The notes below the pieces were generated by a model that searched no databases, was not told where the DNA came from, and saw nothing but the letters and a program-made list of their open reading frames with translations. The translations under genes were made by a program, and so were the position numbers. Below are positions 1-6,614 of a stretch of DNA of 9,625 nt, one piece after another. Location of the stretch: assembly GCA_023427575.1 (NCBI GenBank), contig JAEZAY010000068.1, positions 1-9,625 of the forward strand, written 5' to 3'. Numbering within the stretch: the stretch's first letter is position 1; every line of letters begins with the position of its first letter. The stretch comes from Bacteroidota bacterium. Lineage in GTDB: Bacteria; Bacteroidota; Bacteroidia; Chitinophagales; Chitinophagaceae.

Positions 1-201
1 GTGATCATCACCGCCGCGGCTCCTTATATTCCGCCCAAACTGATCGAACAACTCAAAACCGGAGGCCTGATGGTTATTCCCGTTGGGGAAGGCAATAATC
101 AACAAATGCTCCGGCTTACAAAAAAAGCCGATGGCAGTTACGATGAGGAAGTTTTTGAAAACTTTTCTTTTGTACCCATGCTGGAGGGTCGGAACCAGTA
201 A
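1..201 (+). CDS. pcm: Protein-L-isoaspartate O-methyltransferase, C-terminal fragment
   Basis: This is the end of a gene whose start lies left of the window; the frame is open from base 1 and ends at TAA 199-201. The first codon, GTG, is most likely an internal valine and not a start. The 66 visible residues carry the conserved C-terminal part of the family: an ITAAAPYIPPKLIEQLK strand and helix, then GGLMVIPVGEG, and a FVPMLEG end. Family knowledge: Pcm is a cytoplasmic enzyme that uses S-adenosylmethionine to methylate abnormal L-isoaspartyl residues, the first step in repairing aged proteins. The SAM-binding motifs would lie upstream and cannot be seen. The gene is followed by 85 bases with no clear terminator before ung, in the same direction. 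Identity rests on recognising the C-terminal signature. Confidence 0.85.
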   Translation: MIITAAAPYIPPKLIEQLKTGGLMVIPVGEGNNQQMLRLTKKADGSYDEEVFENFSFVPMLEGRNQ

Positions 202-286
202 ATTTTTCAGGGCCGCCCGGTTTTATTCCTTTACAAAACTTTATTGCTGATTATTCCGGCTACTACCCCTAAATTGCTTTTTACCC

Positions 287-958
287 ATGGATGTACAGAT
301 TGAAAATAGCTGGAAGGAAATTTTAAAACCGGAATTCAATAAACCTTATTTTCTGGAAATCGCCACTTTTCTGCGAATGGAAAAAGCAGCGAATAAAATC
401 ATCTATCCTCCCGGATCCCTGATTTTTAACGCATTTAATCTTACTCCTTTTTCAGAACTGAAAGTGGTTATATTAGGACAGGATCCTTACCATAATCCCG
501 GTCAGGCTCACGGTTTGTGCTTTTCTGTTCCCAATGGGATTCCTCAGCCTCCCTCGCTGATGAATATTCTGAAAGAATTGCAATCCGATATTGGCCTGAA
601 CCCCGCTCAAACGGGAAACCTGACGAAATGGGCTGAACAGGGTGTACTGCTGCTCAACGCTTCACTAACCGTACGACGGAATGAACCCATGAGTCATGCA
701 AAAATCGGCTGGCCGGTTTTCACGGACACGGTTATCCGAAAAATCTCCGATCTTAAAAAGAATGTTGTATTCTTACTCTGGGGAAAATTCGCGCAGGAAA
801 AACAGGGCCTGATCGACGAAACAAAGCACCTGGTTTTGAAAGCGGCCCACCCCTCCCCGCTTTCGGCATTCAACGGCTTTTTCGGTTGCCGGCATTTCTC
901 AAAAACCAATGAATACCTGATGAAGAACGGAATCGATCCAATCGACTGGGCACTTTAG
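287..958 (+). CDS. ung: Uracil-DNA glycosylase, family 1
   Basis: This is a full-length family-1 uracil-DNA glycosylase of 223 residues, close to the usual 220-230. It removes uracil from DNA after cytosine deamination or dUMP misincorporation and so starts base-excision repair in the cytoplasm. The motifs are all present: the water-activating loop GQDPYH at residues 64-69 with catalytic Asp66, the uracil-stacking Phe79 in CFSV, the uracil-reading Asn124 in LLLNASLTV, and the minor-groove loop HPSPLSA at 188-194 with His188. The PPS stretch at 88-90 matches the Pro-rich loop. ATG 287 is chosen because it gives the usual short N-terminal helix; a second ATG at 291 is out of frame. The stop is 12 bases before plsC, so the two genes are probably co-transcribed. 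No catalytic residue is missing. Confidence 0.98.
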   Translation: MDVQIENSWKEILKPEFNKPYFLEIATFLRMEKAANKIIYPPGSLIFNAFNLTPFSELKVVILGQDPYHNPGQAHGLCFSVPNGIPQPPSLMNILKELQSDIGLNPAQTGNLTKWAEQGVLLLNASLTVRRNEPMSHAKIGWPVFTDTVIRKISDLKKNVVFLLWGKFAQEKQGLIDETKHLVLKAAHPSPLSAFNGFFGCRHFSKTNEYLMKNGIDPIDWAL

Positions 959-970
959 TAACTAATTACC

Positions 971-1723
971 ATGATTCAGACATTAAAAAATCTCGGTGGC
1001 AGAATTTGGGCTCTATGGGCGGCCATCGCTTTTGTGAGTACCATGCTGATTTTCCTGGTGCCCTTTTTCATTTTCTGTTATTTTCAAAAAGAACCGAAAA
1101 AAACCTTCCGGTTTATATCCTATTCGAGGGTATGGATGTGGATCTTCCTGCGAATGATCGGTTGCCCGTTAACGGTATATGGACGCGAAAATTTCGCATC
1201 CGGCAAAAATTACATTGTACTATGCAATCATAATTCGCTGATGGATGTTCCGGTTTCCTCACCGGCCATCCCGGGTGGCAACAAAACGATCGCCAAATCG
1301 GAGATGGCAAAAATTCCCCTTTTCGGCTATCTATATAAAACCGGTAGCGTGCTGGTAGACCGGAAAAGCGATGCCAGCCGTAAAGACAGCTACCACGAAA
1401 TGAAACGGGTGTTAAAAATGGGATTACATATGTGCATTTATCCTGAAGGAACCCGCAACAAAACCGGCCAACCTTTGAAATCTTTCCATAATGGTGGTTT
1501 TCGCCTGGCTGCCGAAACCCGTACAGCCATTATTCCGGCCATCATCTTTAATACGAAAAAAGTGTTGCCGGCAGACAAAGCCTTTTATGTAGAGCCGCAT
1601 CCCCTGAGCATTCATTTTCTGCCACCGGTATTGCCAGATCCGGAGGAATCGGTGGAAGACCTGAAGAATAAGGTATTTAAGCTGATGAAGGATTTTTACG
1701 AAAACAATCAGCCGGGCAGTTAG
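971..1723 (+). CDS. plsC: 1-acyl-sn-glycerol-3-phosphate acyltransferase (PlsC family)
   Basis: This 250-residue membrane-bound acyltransferase is predicted to acylate lysophosphatidic acid at sn-2, giving phosphatidic acid, the precursor of all glycerophospholipids. A strongly hydrophobic N-terminal stretch (about residues 13-38) should anchor it to the inner membrane with the active site on the cytoplasmic side. The HX4D catalytic motif is at His87-Asp92 (NHNSLMD), the substrate-binding GSVLVDR block at 125-131, and the PEGTR motif at 158-162; a later Pro within AIIPAIIF fits motif IV. The gene starts 12 bases after ung and ends 19 bases from the convergent lptD stop. Paralogues in this superfamily include lysophospholipid, ornithine-lipid and lipid A acyltransferases. 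PEGTR together with NHxxxxD favours a true PlsC, but the acyl acceptor cannot be proved from sequence. Confidence 0.92.
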   Translation: MIQTLKNLGGRIWALWAAIAFVSTMLIFLVPFFIFCYFQKEPKKTFRFISYSRVWMWIFLRMIGCPLTVYGRENFASGKNYIVLCNHNSLMDVPVSSPAIPGGNKTIAKSEMAKIPLFGYLYKTGSVLVDRKSDASRKDSYHEMKRVLKMGLHMCIYPEGTRNKTGQPLKSFHNGGFRLAAETRTAIIPAIIFNTKKVLPADKAFYVEPHPLSIHFLPPVLPDPEESVEDLKNKVFKLMKDFYENNQPGS

Positions 1724-1742
1724 AAGATGAAAAGAACAGGAA

Positions 1743-4412
1743 TTAGAAACCGCCTCCGAACTGACGGGTCCGGTTTATCCGCAAATCCCGCAGCAGTCCG
1801 GATTTTGGATTAATGGTGATATTAAAAGAACGCCAGATGCCCACCGGGGTAACGTTGATGGACAACTGCCAGCAATGCATTTCGCGTGACAGGAACATGG
1901 AAAGTGATTGAATGGAAGAATTTCTGAAATCATAAAAAGTGTTCATTCCCACTTTCCATTTCGGCGACAAATTAAAATCGCCGTTTACGCTAAGGCTGGA
2001 ATTGACATTGGTTTCAAACCCTGAATAGTCTCTTTTAATGGTTCGGTAGAAACTCAGCGAATACGAAAGGTTTACGCTCCAGGGAATATTAAAATCGGCG
2101 AATTCCGCGGGATTGCGACGGATATATTCCAATTGCGCCATTTGATCTTCCATGGTCATTGGAGGCAGGTTTGGATCCTCTTCCACCGGCTCATCGGTCT
2201 TTTCCTTTTCCTTGCTTCGGAACGATGTGGAAATCGCAATATTACCACTGGTGATCCGGCCCGGCTTGAATGATCCCCCCTGCCAGGTGAACTGGTTCAG
2301 TCTTTGCCCAAACTCATCTACCTGGTATGGATCCAGTGAGGCGCCGGCAGTGATGTTTATTTTTTCAAACAGCGTACTTCTGAAGTACATATTCAGATTT
2401 GACAACTGGAAGGAATCGGCCAGAAAATTATAGCCCCCATTCACTCCGAACCCGTCGATGATCCTCACTTTCTTAATACCCCCATCGGTGGTATCTTTTT
2501 TCGAACGTATTTTCATCTCCACATTATTGTCGATGCCAAACCCGATTCCTCCAAAGCGGCCCGGCGAGAAAGGTCCAAAAATGCTTCCGTCGTAATAGGA
2601 AAACAAGCCGGAGGAACCGTTCTTATTGATTGTATCGAGGCGGTAATGATCTTTCGAAGAAATATCCGGACGATAGCTCATCGAAACCGTTGGCCGGATT
2701 ACATGGCGGATAGCCCTGACCGCACTGTTCTTTCCAAATTTATCAAGGGTACCGAAAATGGCGGTGCTCATCGACAGGCTGAAAGAAACGTCTCTGGAAG
2801 CATAAAAACCTTTTTCGATGGTAGAATCAATTTTTTGCAATCCTGAGTTCCAGCTCCGGGTTAAACGTTGTGAATACCATTTTTCCTGGAAGTTGATTCC
2901 GGGCGAAATTTGCAAAGGCCCCAGTGATGGCAGGGAAAGCTGGATCGGAATATTGTGCTGTGCGCCCCACTGAACGGTATCCAGTAATTTACGCAAACTG
3001 AATGCAGAATCGTAAAAAGTGATTTTATTAACCAGATTGGAATTTAATCCGATCCCCAGTTTTTGATACCATTTTGAAGCGCCGGCAAATTCTTTTGGCT
3101 GAAAGGGATAAATGGTATTTGCGGTGAACGCGATATTTGGAAGGTTCAGGTTTACCTCGCGGGTATTATTGTTCTGGCTATGATTGGCGCTGGCTGTCAG
3201 GTTGGCTCCATCCCAGGTTTTGGAATAGGTGATGGATGAATTCATCTGGTTCGTAAAATTCCGAACCGGATTGTCGAGCACCAATTGATTAAAACGGGTT
3301 GAACCGGCATTCACATTGGCTGAAAAAGTTTGTCCGGGCCGGGCCTTGCTATCCACCGTATGGCTCCAGGTTATATTGAAAGTTTTGGAACTGCTGTACT
3401 CTTCTTTTGGATCCGGACTTAGAAACCGCGAACGCTGTATGGTAAGATTTAAACCGCCGCTATAACGGTAACGCACCCGGTATGTTGGTGAAAGATACAG
3501 GGCCCAGCCACCATATGAATAGATATCGCCGGCCACCCGCACATCAAAGTAGTCGTTCAGTACTTTATAATAACCCAAATTTTGCAGTCCCAGCCCAAAC
3601 TGTTCACTGGTGGCAAATCGCGGCGCGATCAATCCCGAATGACGGCCCTGCGAGATTGGAAAAAAGCCGAAGGGCAGGTACACCGGCACCGGCACACCCT
3701 CAAATTCGGGATGGATTGGACCGGAAACCGCCAGCTTCTGGTTGATCAGCTTCAGTTTATTCGTGCGGAAGGCAAAATGCGGCACATCCAGATTACAGGT
3801 TGTAAACTGACCCCGGTAGGCGAAAAATTCGCTGACGGAAATCTTTTTTACTTTTTCACCCTGAATGAAAATTTCGCCTTGCTGCGTTATCGTATTTTGC
3901 GTAATCCCTTTTCCCGTTTCAAAATTGTAGCGGATAACATCGGATTCCATATTGCTTTCTCCCTGGATCATTTTTGGTCTTCCAATAATGTTTCCAAGCG
4001 AGTCTTTGCGGTAAGCGGCAACCATCAGCCGGCTCTCCTGATCAATTTCAATACTGTCCGCCGAAAGGTCCATATCGGCCTGCTTTACGGTTGCATTGCT
4101 GTACAGAATAATTTTTTTTGTGTTCACGTCTAACACCATTGAATCCGTTGCATTGTAAGTTATGGCGCTGGTGATGGAATCTTTGGAAAGCCTGATTCCC
4201 AGTGTATCGGTTTTGGTAATCAGCGAATCAGACTGAACCGGAATGGTATCGGATGAAGCAGGAATGGTATCCTGAAATAGTGCTGAAGTTAAGGCTTTGT
4301 CAAATTTTGTTTCAAATGTATAATTAGCGGAGGCAGATACCGTTAAAAGAAGGATAATTGTTAAAAACCACGCAGAACTATATTTTAAACTATTTTTGCG
4401 TCCGTCATTCAT
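1743..4412 (-). CDS. lptD: LptD-type LPS assembly outer-membrane protein (Bacteroidota form)
   Basis: This 889-residue outer-membrane protein is predicted to form, with LptE, the translocon that inserts LPS or LOS into the outer leaflet. A signal peptide (hydrophobic core about 14-27, likely cleavage after Ala29) is followed by a Ser/Asp/Thr-rich linker (about 48-85) with repeated DTIP units. Next is an OstA-like beta-jellyroll domain (about 85-215), rich in SADSIEID / SDVIRYNFETGKG patterns. From about 240 onward there is an alternating beta-barrel region containing the recognisable YLPFGFFPISQGRHSG block, ending in a terminal Phe as in many BamA substrates. A charged segment (733-779) interrupts the barrel. 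There are only two cysteines, 206 and 847. ATG 4412 is chosen because it directly precedes the signal peptide. The gene is divergent from the amidase and convergent with plsC. It is longer than the proteobacterial protein (about 780). Family assignment is firm; the exact glycolipid exported is inferred. Confidence 0.92.
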   Translation of the reverse strand: MNDGRKNSLKYSSAWFLTIILLLTVSASANYTFETKFDKALTSALFQDTIPASSDTIPVQSDSLITKTDTLGIRLSKDSITSAITYNATDSMVLDVNTKKIILYSNATVKQADMDLSADSIEIDQESRLMVAAYRKDSLGNIIGRPKMIQGESNMESDVIRYNFETGKGITQNTITQQGEIFIQGEKVKKISVSEFFAYRGQFTTCNLDVPHFAFRTNKLKLINQKLAVSGPIHPEFEGVPVPVYLPFGFFPISQGRHSGLIAPRFATSEQFGLGLQNLGYYKVLNDYFDVRVAGDIYSYGGWALYLSPTYRVRYRYSGGLNLTIQRSRFLSPDPKEEYSSSKTFNITWSHTVDSKARPGQTFSANVNAGSTRFNQLVLDNPVRNFTNQMNSSITYSKTWDGANLTASANHSQNNNTREVNLNLPNIAFTANTIYPFQPKEFAGASKWYQKLGIGLNSNLVNKITFYDSAFSLRKLLDTVQWGAQHNIPIQLSLPSLGPLQISPGINFQEKWYSQRLTRSWNSGLQKIDSTIEKGFYASRDVSFSLSMSTAIFGTLDKFGKNSAVRAIRHVIRPTVSMSYRPDISSKDHYRLDTINKNGSSGLFSYYDGSIFGPFSPGRFGGIGFGIDNNVEMKIRSKKDTTDGGIKKVRIIDGFGVNGGYNFLADSFQLSNLNMYFRSTLFEKINITAGASLDPYQVDEFGQRLNQFTWQGGSFKPGRITSGNIAISTSFRSKEKEKTDEPVEEDPNLPPMTMEDQMAQLEYIRRNPAEFADFNIPWSVNLSYSLSFYRTIKRDYSGFETNVNSSLSVNGDFNLSPKWKVGMNTFYDFRNSSIQSLSMFLSREMHCWQLSINVTPVGIWRSFNITINPKSGLLRDLRINRTRQFGGGF
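4240..4271 (-). repeat. Short in-frame direct repeat in the lptD linker
   Basis: The 11-base unit GGAATGGTATC occurs at 4240-4250 and again at 4261-4271, exactly 21 bases (seven codons) apart. On the minus strand each copy encodes DTIP, inside a wider low-complexity run of D-T/S units just after the signal peptide of LptD. It is best read as a small tandem duplication in a flexible linker that tolerates length change, not as a regulatory repeat. Confidence 0.6.
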
Positions 4413-4428
4413 AAGCTAGGTAGTGCGA

Positions 4429-4436
4429 CAAAAGTA
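4429..4436 (-). promoter_or_regulatory. Candidate Bacteroidota -7 element for lptD
   Basis: Read on the minus strand these bases are TACTTTTG, a full match to the Bacteroidota -7 consensus TAnnTTTG, ending 16 bases before the lptD start codon. A good TTTG -33 element is not seen at the expected distance (about 19-21 bases further upstream), and the surrounding DNA is AT-rich. The call rests on one motif and its position. Confidence 0.4.
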
Positions 4437-4446
4437 TATTATTAAT

Positions 4447-4484
4447 ACATTAAAATAATGTGAAGATTGTTGCCCATTTAAATG
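4447..4484. promoter_or_regulatory. Two dyad symmetries in the divergent lptD/amidase control region
   Basis: The 82 bases between the divergent lptD and amidase starts contain two perfect inverted repeats. ACATTA (4447-4452) and TAATGT (4456-4461) are separated by AAA. CATTTAAATG (4475-4484) is an uninterrupted 10-base palindrome ending 10 bases before the amidase ATG. The region must hold promoters for both strands. The dyads are possible operator sites, but short AT-rich palindromes also arise by chance. No convincing TAnnTTTG element was found for the amidase direction. Confidence 0.3.
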
Positions 4485-4494
4485 TTCTTACACA

Positions 4495-5400
4495 ATGATG
4501 AATAAAGGTATACTTTCTCTTTGTCTGATTTTCGTATCCGTTGTCTTGTTTTCCTTTAACACCGGGCCTGAATCTGTAACACAAACCAGGCCACTAAGAA
4601 CGATTATTCTCGATGCCGGTCATGGTGGTCAGGATGTTGGTGCAAGAGGAGCTTATTCATTTGAAAAAGACATCTGCCTGGATATTACCTTAAAGCTTGG
4701 AAAAAAACTGGAAGCGGAATTTCCGGATCTTAAAGTTTTATATACCCGTACCACCGATGTATATCCAGCAATCAAGGCCCGGGCGGATTTTGCCAATGCC
4801 AATAAAGGAGATCTCTTTGTTTCCATTCACGTGAACGCGGCTCCAAAAATCCGAAACAGCAAATTTCTGGGTTATAGAACAGAAACCTATTATACCGGCA
4901 AGGGTAAGAACCGGAAGAAACGCACCCGTAAAGTTCCCCGCTACAGTGTTACCTATTCTCCCAATCCATCCAGGGGAACCGAAACCTATATCTGGGCTGC
5001 CGACAGAACCGATGAAAAAGAAAAATTTGTAGGCACTGATGTTGTAGCGGAAGAAATTTTCGATTCCACAGAATATGTACCCGATGTAAACGATCCGGAA
5101 TTTAAGGCGAAAGCACTGCTCTGGACAAAACGCTATTTCGATAAAAGTTATCTTCTGGCTTCGCTCGTGGAAGAAGAGTTTGTAAAAGGCGGAAGGCCGA
5201 GCCGGGGCGTAAAACAAAGAAACGAAAAAGGAATTTGGGTTTTGCAGGCTACTTCCATGCCGAGCATTCTGGTGGAAACCGGATTTATCTCTCACAAACC
5301 CGATGAAGACTACCTGAATAGTGCGGCGGGTCAGGACGAAATTGCCGAAAATGTCCTCAGTGCCATCCGGCGCTATGCGCAGGCTACCGGTGGTAAATAG
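4495..5400 (+). CDS. N-acetylmuramoyl-L-alanine amidase (Amidase_3), exported
   Basis: This 301-residue zinc amidase cleaves the bond between N-acetylmuramic acid and L-alanine of peptidoglycan in the periplasm. A hydrophobic N-terminus (about 4-21) is the export signal. The Amidase_3 fold starts at about 36 with IILDAGHGGQDVGARG: zinc ligands are His43, Glu57 (SFEKD) and His112 (SIHVNAA), and the catalytic Glu261 lies in PSILVETGFISH. Between His112 and the GTETYIW strand (161-167) sits an insertion with a very basic run (about 135-150). The segment 170-235 is helical and acidic, in the place where related amidases carry a regulatory helix over the active site; that role is inferred. ATG codons at 4495 and 4498 are adjacent and either could start. 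It is first in a rightward run, divergent from lptD. It resembles AmiA/B/C, but which symbol applies cannot be decided. Confidence 0.95.
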   Translation: MMNKGILSLCLIFVSVVLFSFNTGPESVTQTRPLRTIILDAGHGGQDVGARGAYSFEKDICLDITLKLGKKLEAEFPDLKVLYTRTTDVYPAIKARADFANANKGDLFVSIHVNAAPKIRNSKFLGYRTETYYTGKGKNRKKRTRKVPRYSVTYSPNPSRGTETYIWAADRTDEKEKFVGTDVVAEEIFDSTEYVPDVNDPEFKAKALLWTKRYFDKSYLLASLVEEEFVKGGRPSRGVKQRNEKGIWVLQATSMPSILVETGFISHKPDEDYLNSAAGQDEIAENVLSAIRRYAQATGGK

Positions 5401-5476
5401 AAAAGTTGCCGGGCGCTTGTCTCAATTAAATTTTCATGCATCAATTGGCTGGCTGATCTTTGCTGTTGTGAAGTAT

Positions 5477-5501
5477 TGAACAGAAGGTTTTGTTCTGTTC
5501 A
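5477..5501. other. Perfect inverted repeat (hairpin) in the amidase-mlaD gap
   Basis: TGAACAGAA (5477-5485) and TTCTGTTCA (5493-5501) form a perfect 9-bp stem with a 7-base loop, GGTTTTG. It lies 76 bases past the amidase stop in the only sizeable gap of this run (5401-5614, 214 bases). No T-tract follows, so it is not a classical intrinsic terminator; it could be an operator, an RNA stability element or a weak attenuator. Further on, TACTTTTA at 5569-5576 differs by one base from the TAnnTTTG -7 consensus and could mark a separate mlaD promoter. No coding frame was recognised in the gap. Confidence 0.5.
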
Positions 5502-5614
5502 GCTTTCAGGTTCGGGTAATGAAGAACTTTGCCGCGGCGGATTTTCTCCCCGGTACGATATTTTATAATACTTTTAGTTTTCATTGCCGGACTACATCTT
5601 AAAATAAAAGCTTC

Positions 5615-6598
5615 ATGAAAATTTCGAACGAAACAAAGGTCGGTGCTTTAACTGCGATCGCAATTGTTGTACTGATACTGGGTTTTAATTATCTGAAAGG
5701 AAGAAATATAACTGATACCAGCGACAAACTTTATGCGGTATTTCCATCGGTAAAAGGACTGGTGGTATCAAACGCCGTTTACATTAACGGATTGCAGGTT
5801 GGTAAAGTTTCGGCCATGCGTGAAAAAGATCAGAATCTCTCCGGTATTATTGTAACGATCGATCTGAATAAACAAATCAATATTCCCAGCAATTCGGTTG
5901 CTTCTATTAACAGTGAGTTGTTAAGCAGTACGGCCATGGATATTGTACTGGGAGATTCGAAAGAATTTGCAAAAGACGGCGACACTCTTCGTACGATTCA
6001 AAACATCAGTGTGATGGGTGAACTCAGCAAAAGCATCAATCCCGCGATCGACAATGTGAACAAGGCATTGATCTCGGTTGATGAGCTGGTGCGCAAGATG
6101 AGTGAAGTGGTAGATCCCGCAACCCAAACCAATGTGCAGAACATGATTGCGAATCTGGCTGCATCGAGCCGCTCCCTGGAGCGATTGATCAATGCGCAAA
6201 ATGGCGTTCTTACCCGATCACTGAACAATGTGGAATCAATCACCGGAAATCTTGCGGGCAGCAACCAGAAAATTTCAAATACCCTCGACAATCTGGAAAA
6301 AACCTCGGCTCATATCGCTGAAGCCGACATTGAAGGAACCCTGCAGTCGATGCAAAAAACAATGGCAAGACTGGAATCCACGATTGAAAAAATCAGCAGT
6401 AAAGAAGGCACTGTGGGCATGTTGTTAAATGATCGCCAATTGTACGATGAGATCCGGATGACAAACCGCAGTTTGACTACCTTGCTCGACGATGTGCGGG
6501 TGAATCCGAAACGGTATGTAAGCATTTCGGTATTTGGTAAAAAAGCAAAGGCAGAACCCATCATGGCCCCTCTCTACGATACCGTTTATATCCGATAA
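5615..6598 (+). CDS. MlaD/MCE-domain lipid-transport protein, single-pass membrane
   Basis: This 327-residue protein has one N-terminal membrane helix (about 10-27) after a short cytoplasmic MKISNETKVG tail, then an MCE domain (about 36-115) containing the FPSVKGLVVSNAVYINGLQVGKV core. A long helical, Ser/Asn/Leu-rich segment (about 135-295) with heptad-like spacing follows, and the end has GTVGMLLNDRQLYDEI (265-280) and NPKRYVSISVFGKK. Family knowledge: MCE proteins form hexameric rings or tubes that carry hydrophobic lipids across the periplasm, driven by an MlaFE-type ABC transporter. No MlaE or MlaF gene is in the window, so that partner must be encoded elsewhere. The tail is far longer than in E. 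coli MlaD (183 residues) and could form a periplasm-spanning coiled-coil tube like PqiB or YebT; this is inferred. The stop is 16 bases before the OstA-like gene, implying one transcript. Confidence 0.93.
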   Translation: MKISNETKVGALTAIAIVVLILGFNYLKGRNITDTSDKLYAVFPSVKGLVVSNAVYINGLQVGKVSAMREKDQNLSGIIVTIDLNKQINIPSNSVASINSELLSSTAMDIVLGDSKEFAKDGDTLRTIQNISVMGELSKSINPAIDNVNKALISVDELVRKMSEVVDPATQTNVQNMIANLAASSRSLERLINAQNGVLTRSLNNVESITGNLAGSNQKISNTLDNLEKTSAHIAEADIEGTLQSMQKTMARLESTIEKISSKEGTVGMLLNDRQLYDEIRMTNRSLTTLLDDVRVNPKRYVSISVFGKKAKAEPIMAPLYDTVYIR

Positions 6599-6614
6599 CC
6601 GGACATAATAACAA

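Noticed and set aside
209..225. GC-rich GGGCCGCCCGG followed by TTTT as a pcm terminator
   Set aside because: No stem longer than about three pairs can be drawn, so it is too weak to call.
3582..4133. 183-codon open frame on the plus strand inside lptD
   Set aside because: The opposite strand encodes recognisable LptD sequence throughout, and this frame gives a composition without domains or a plausible start context.
4738..5295. 185-codon open frame on the minus strand across the amidase
   Set aside because: It lies wholly inside a gene with all zinc and catalytic residues, and its translation shows no family pattern; it is a shadow of the amidase.
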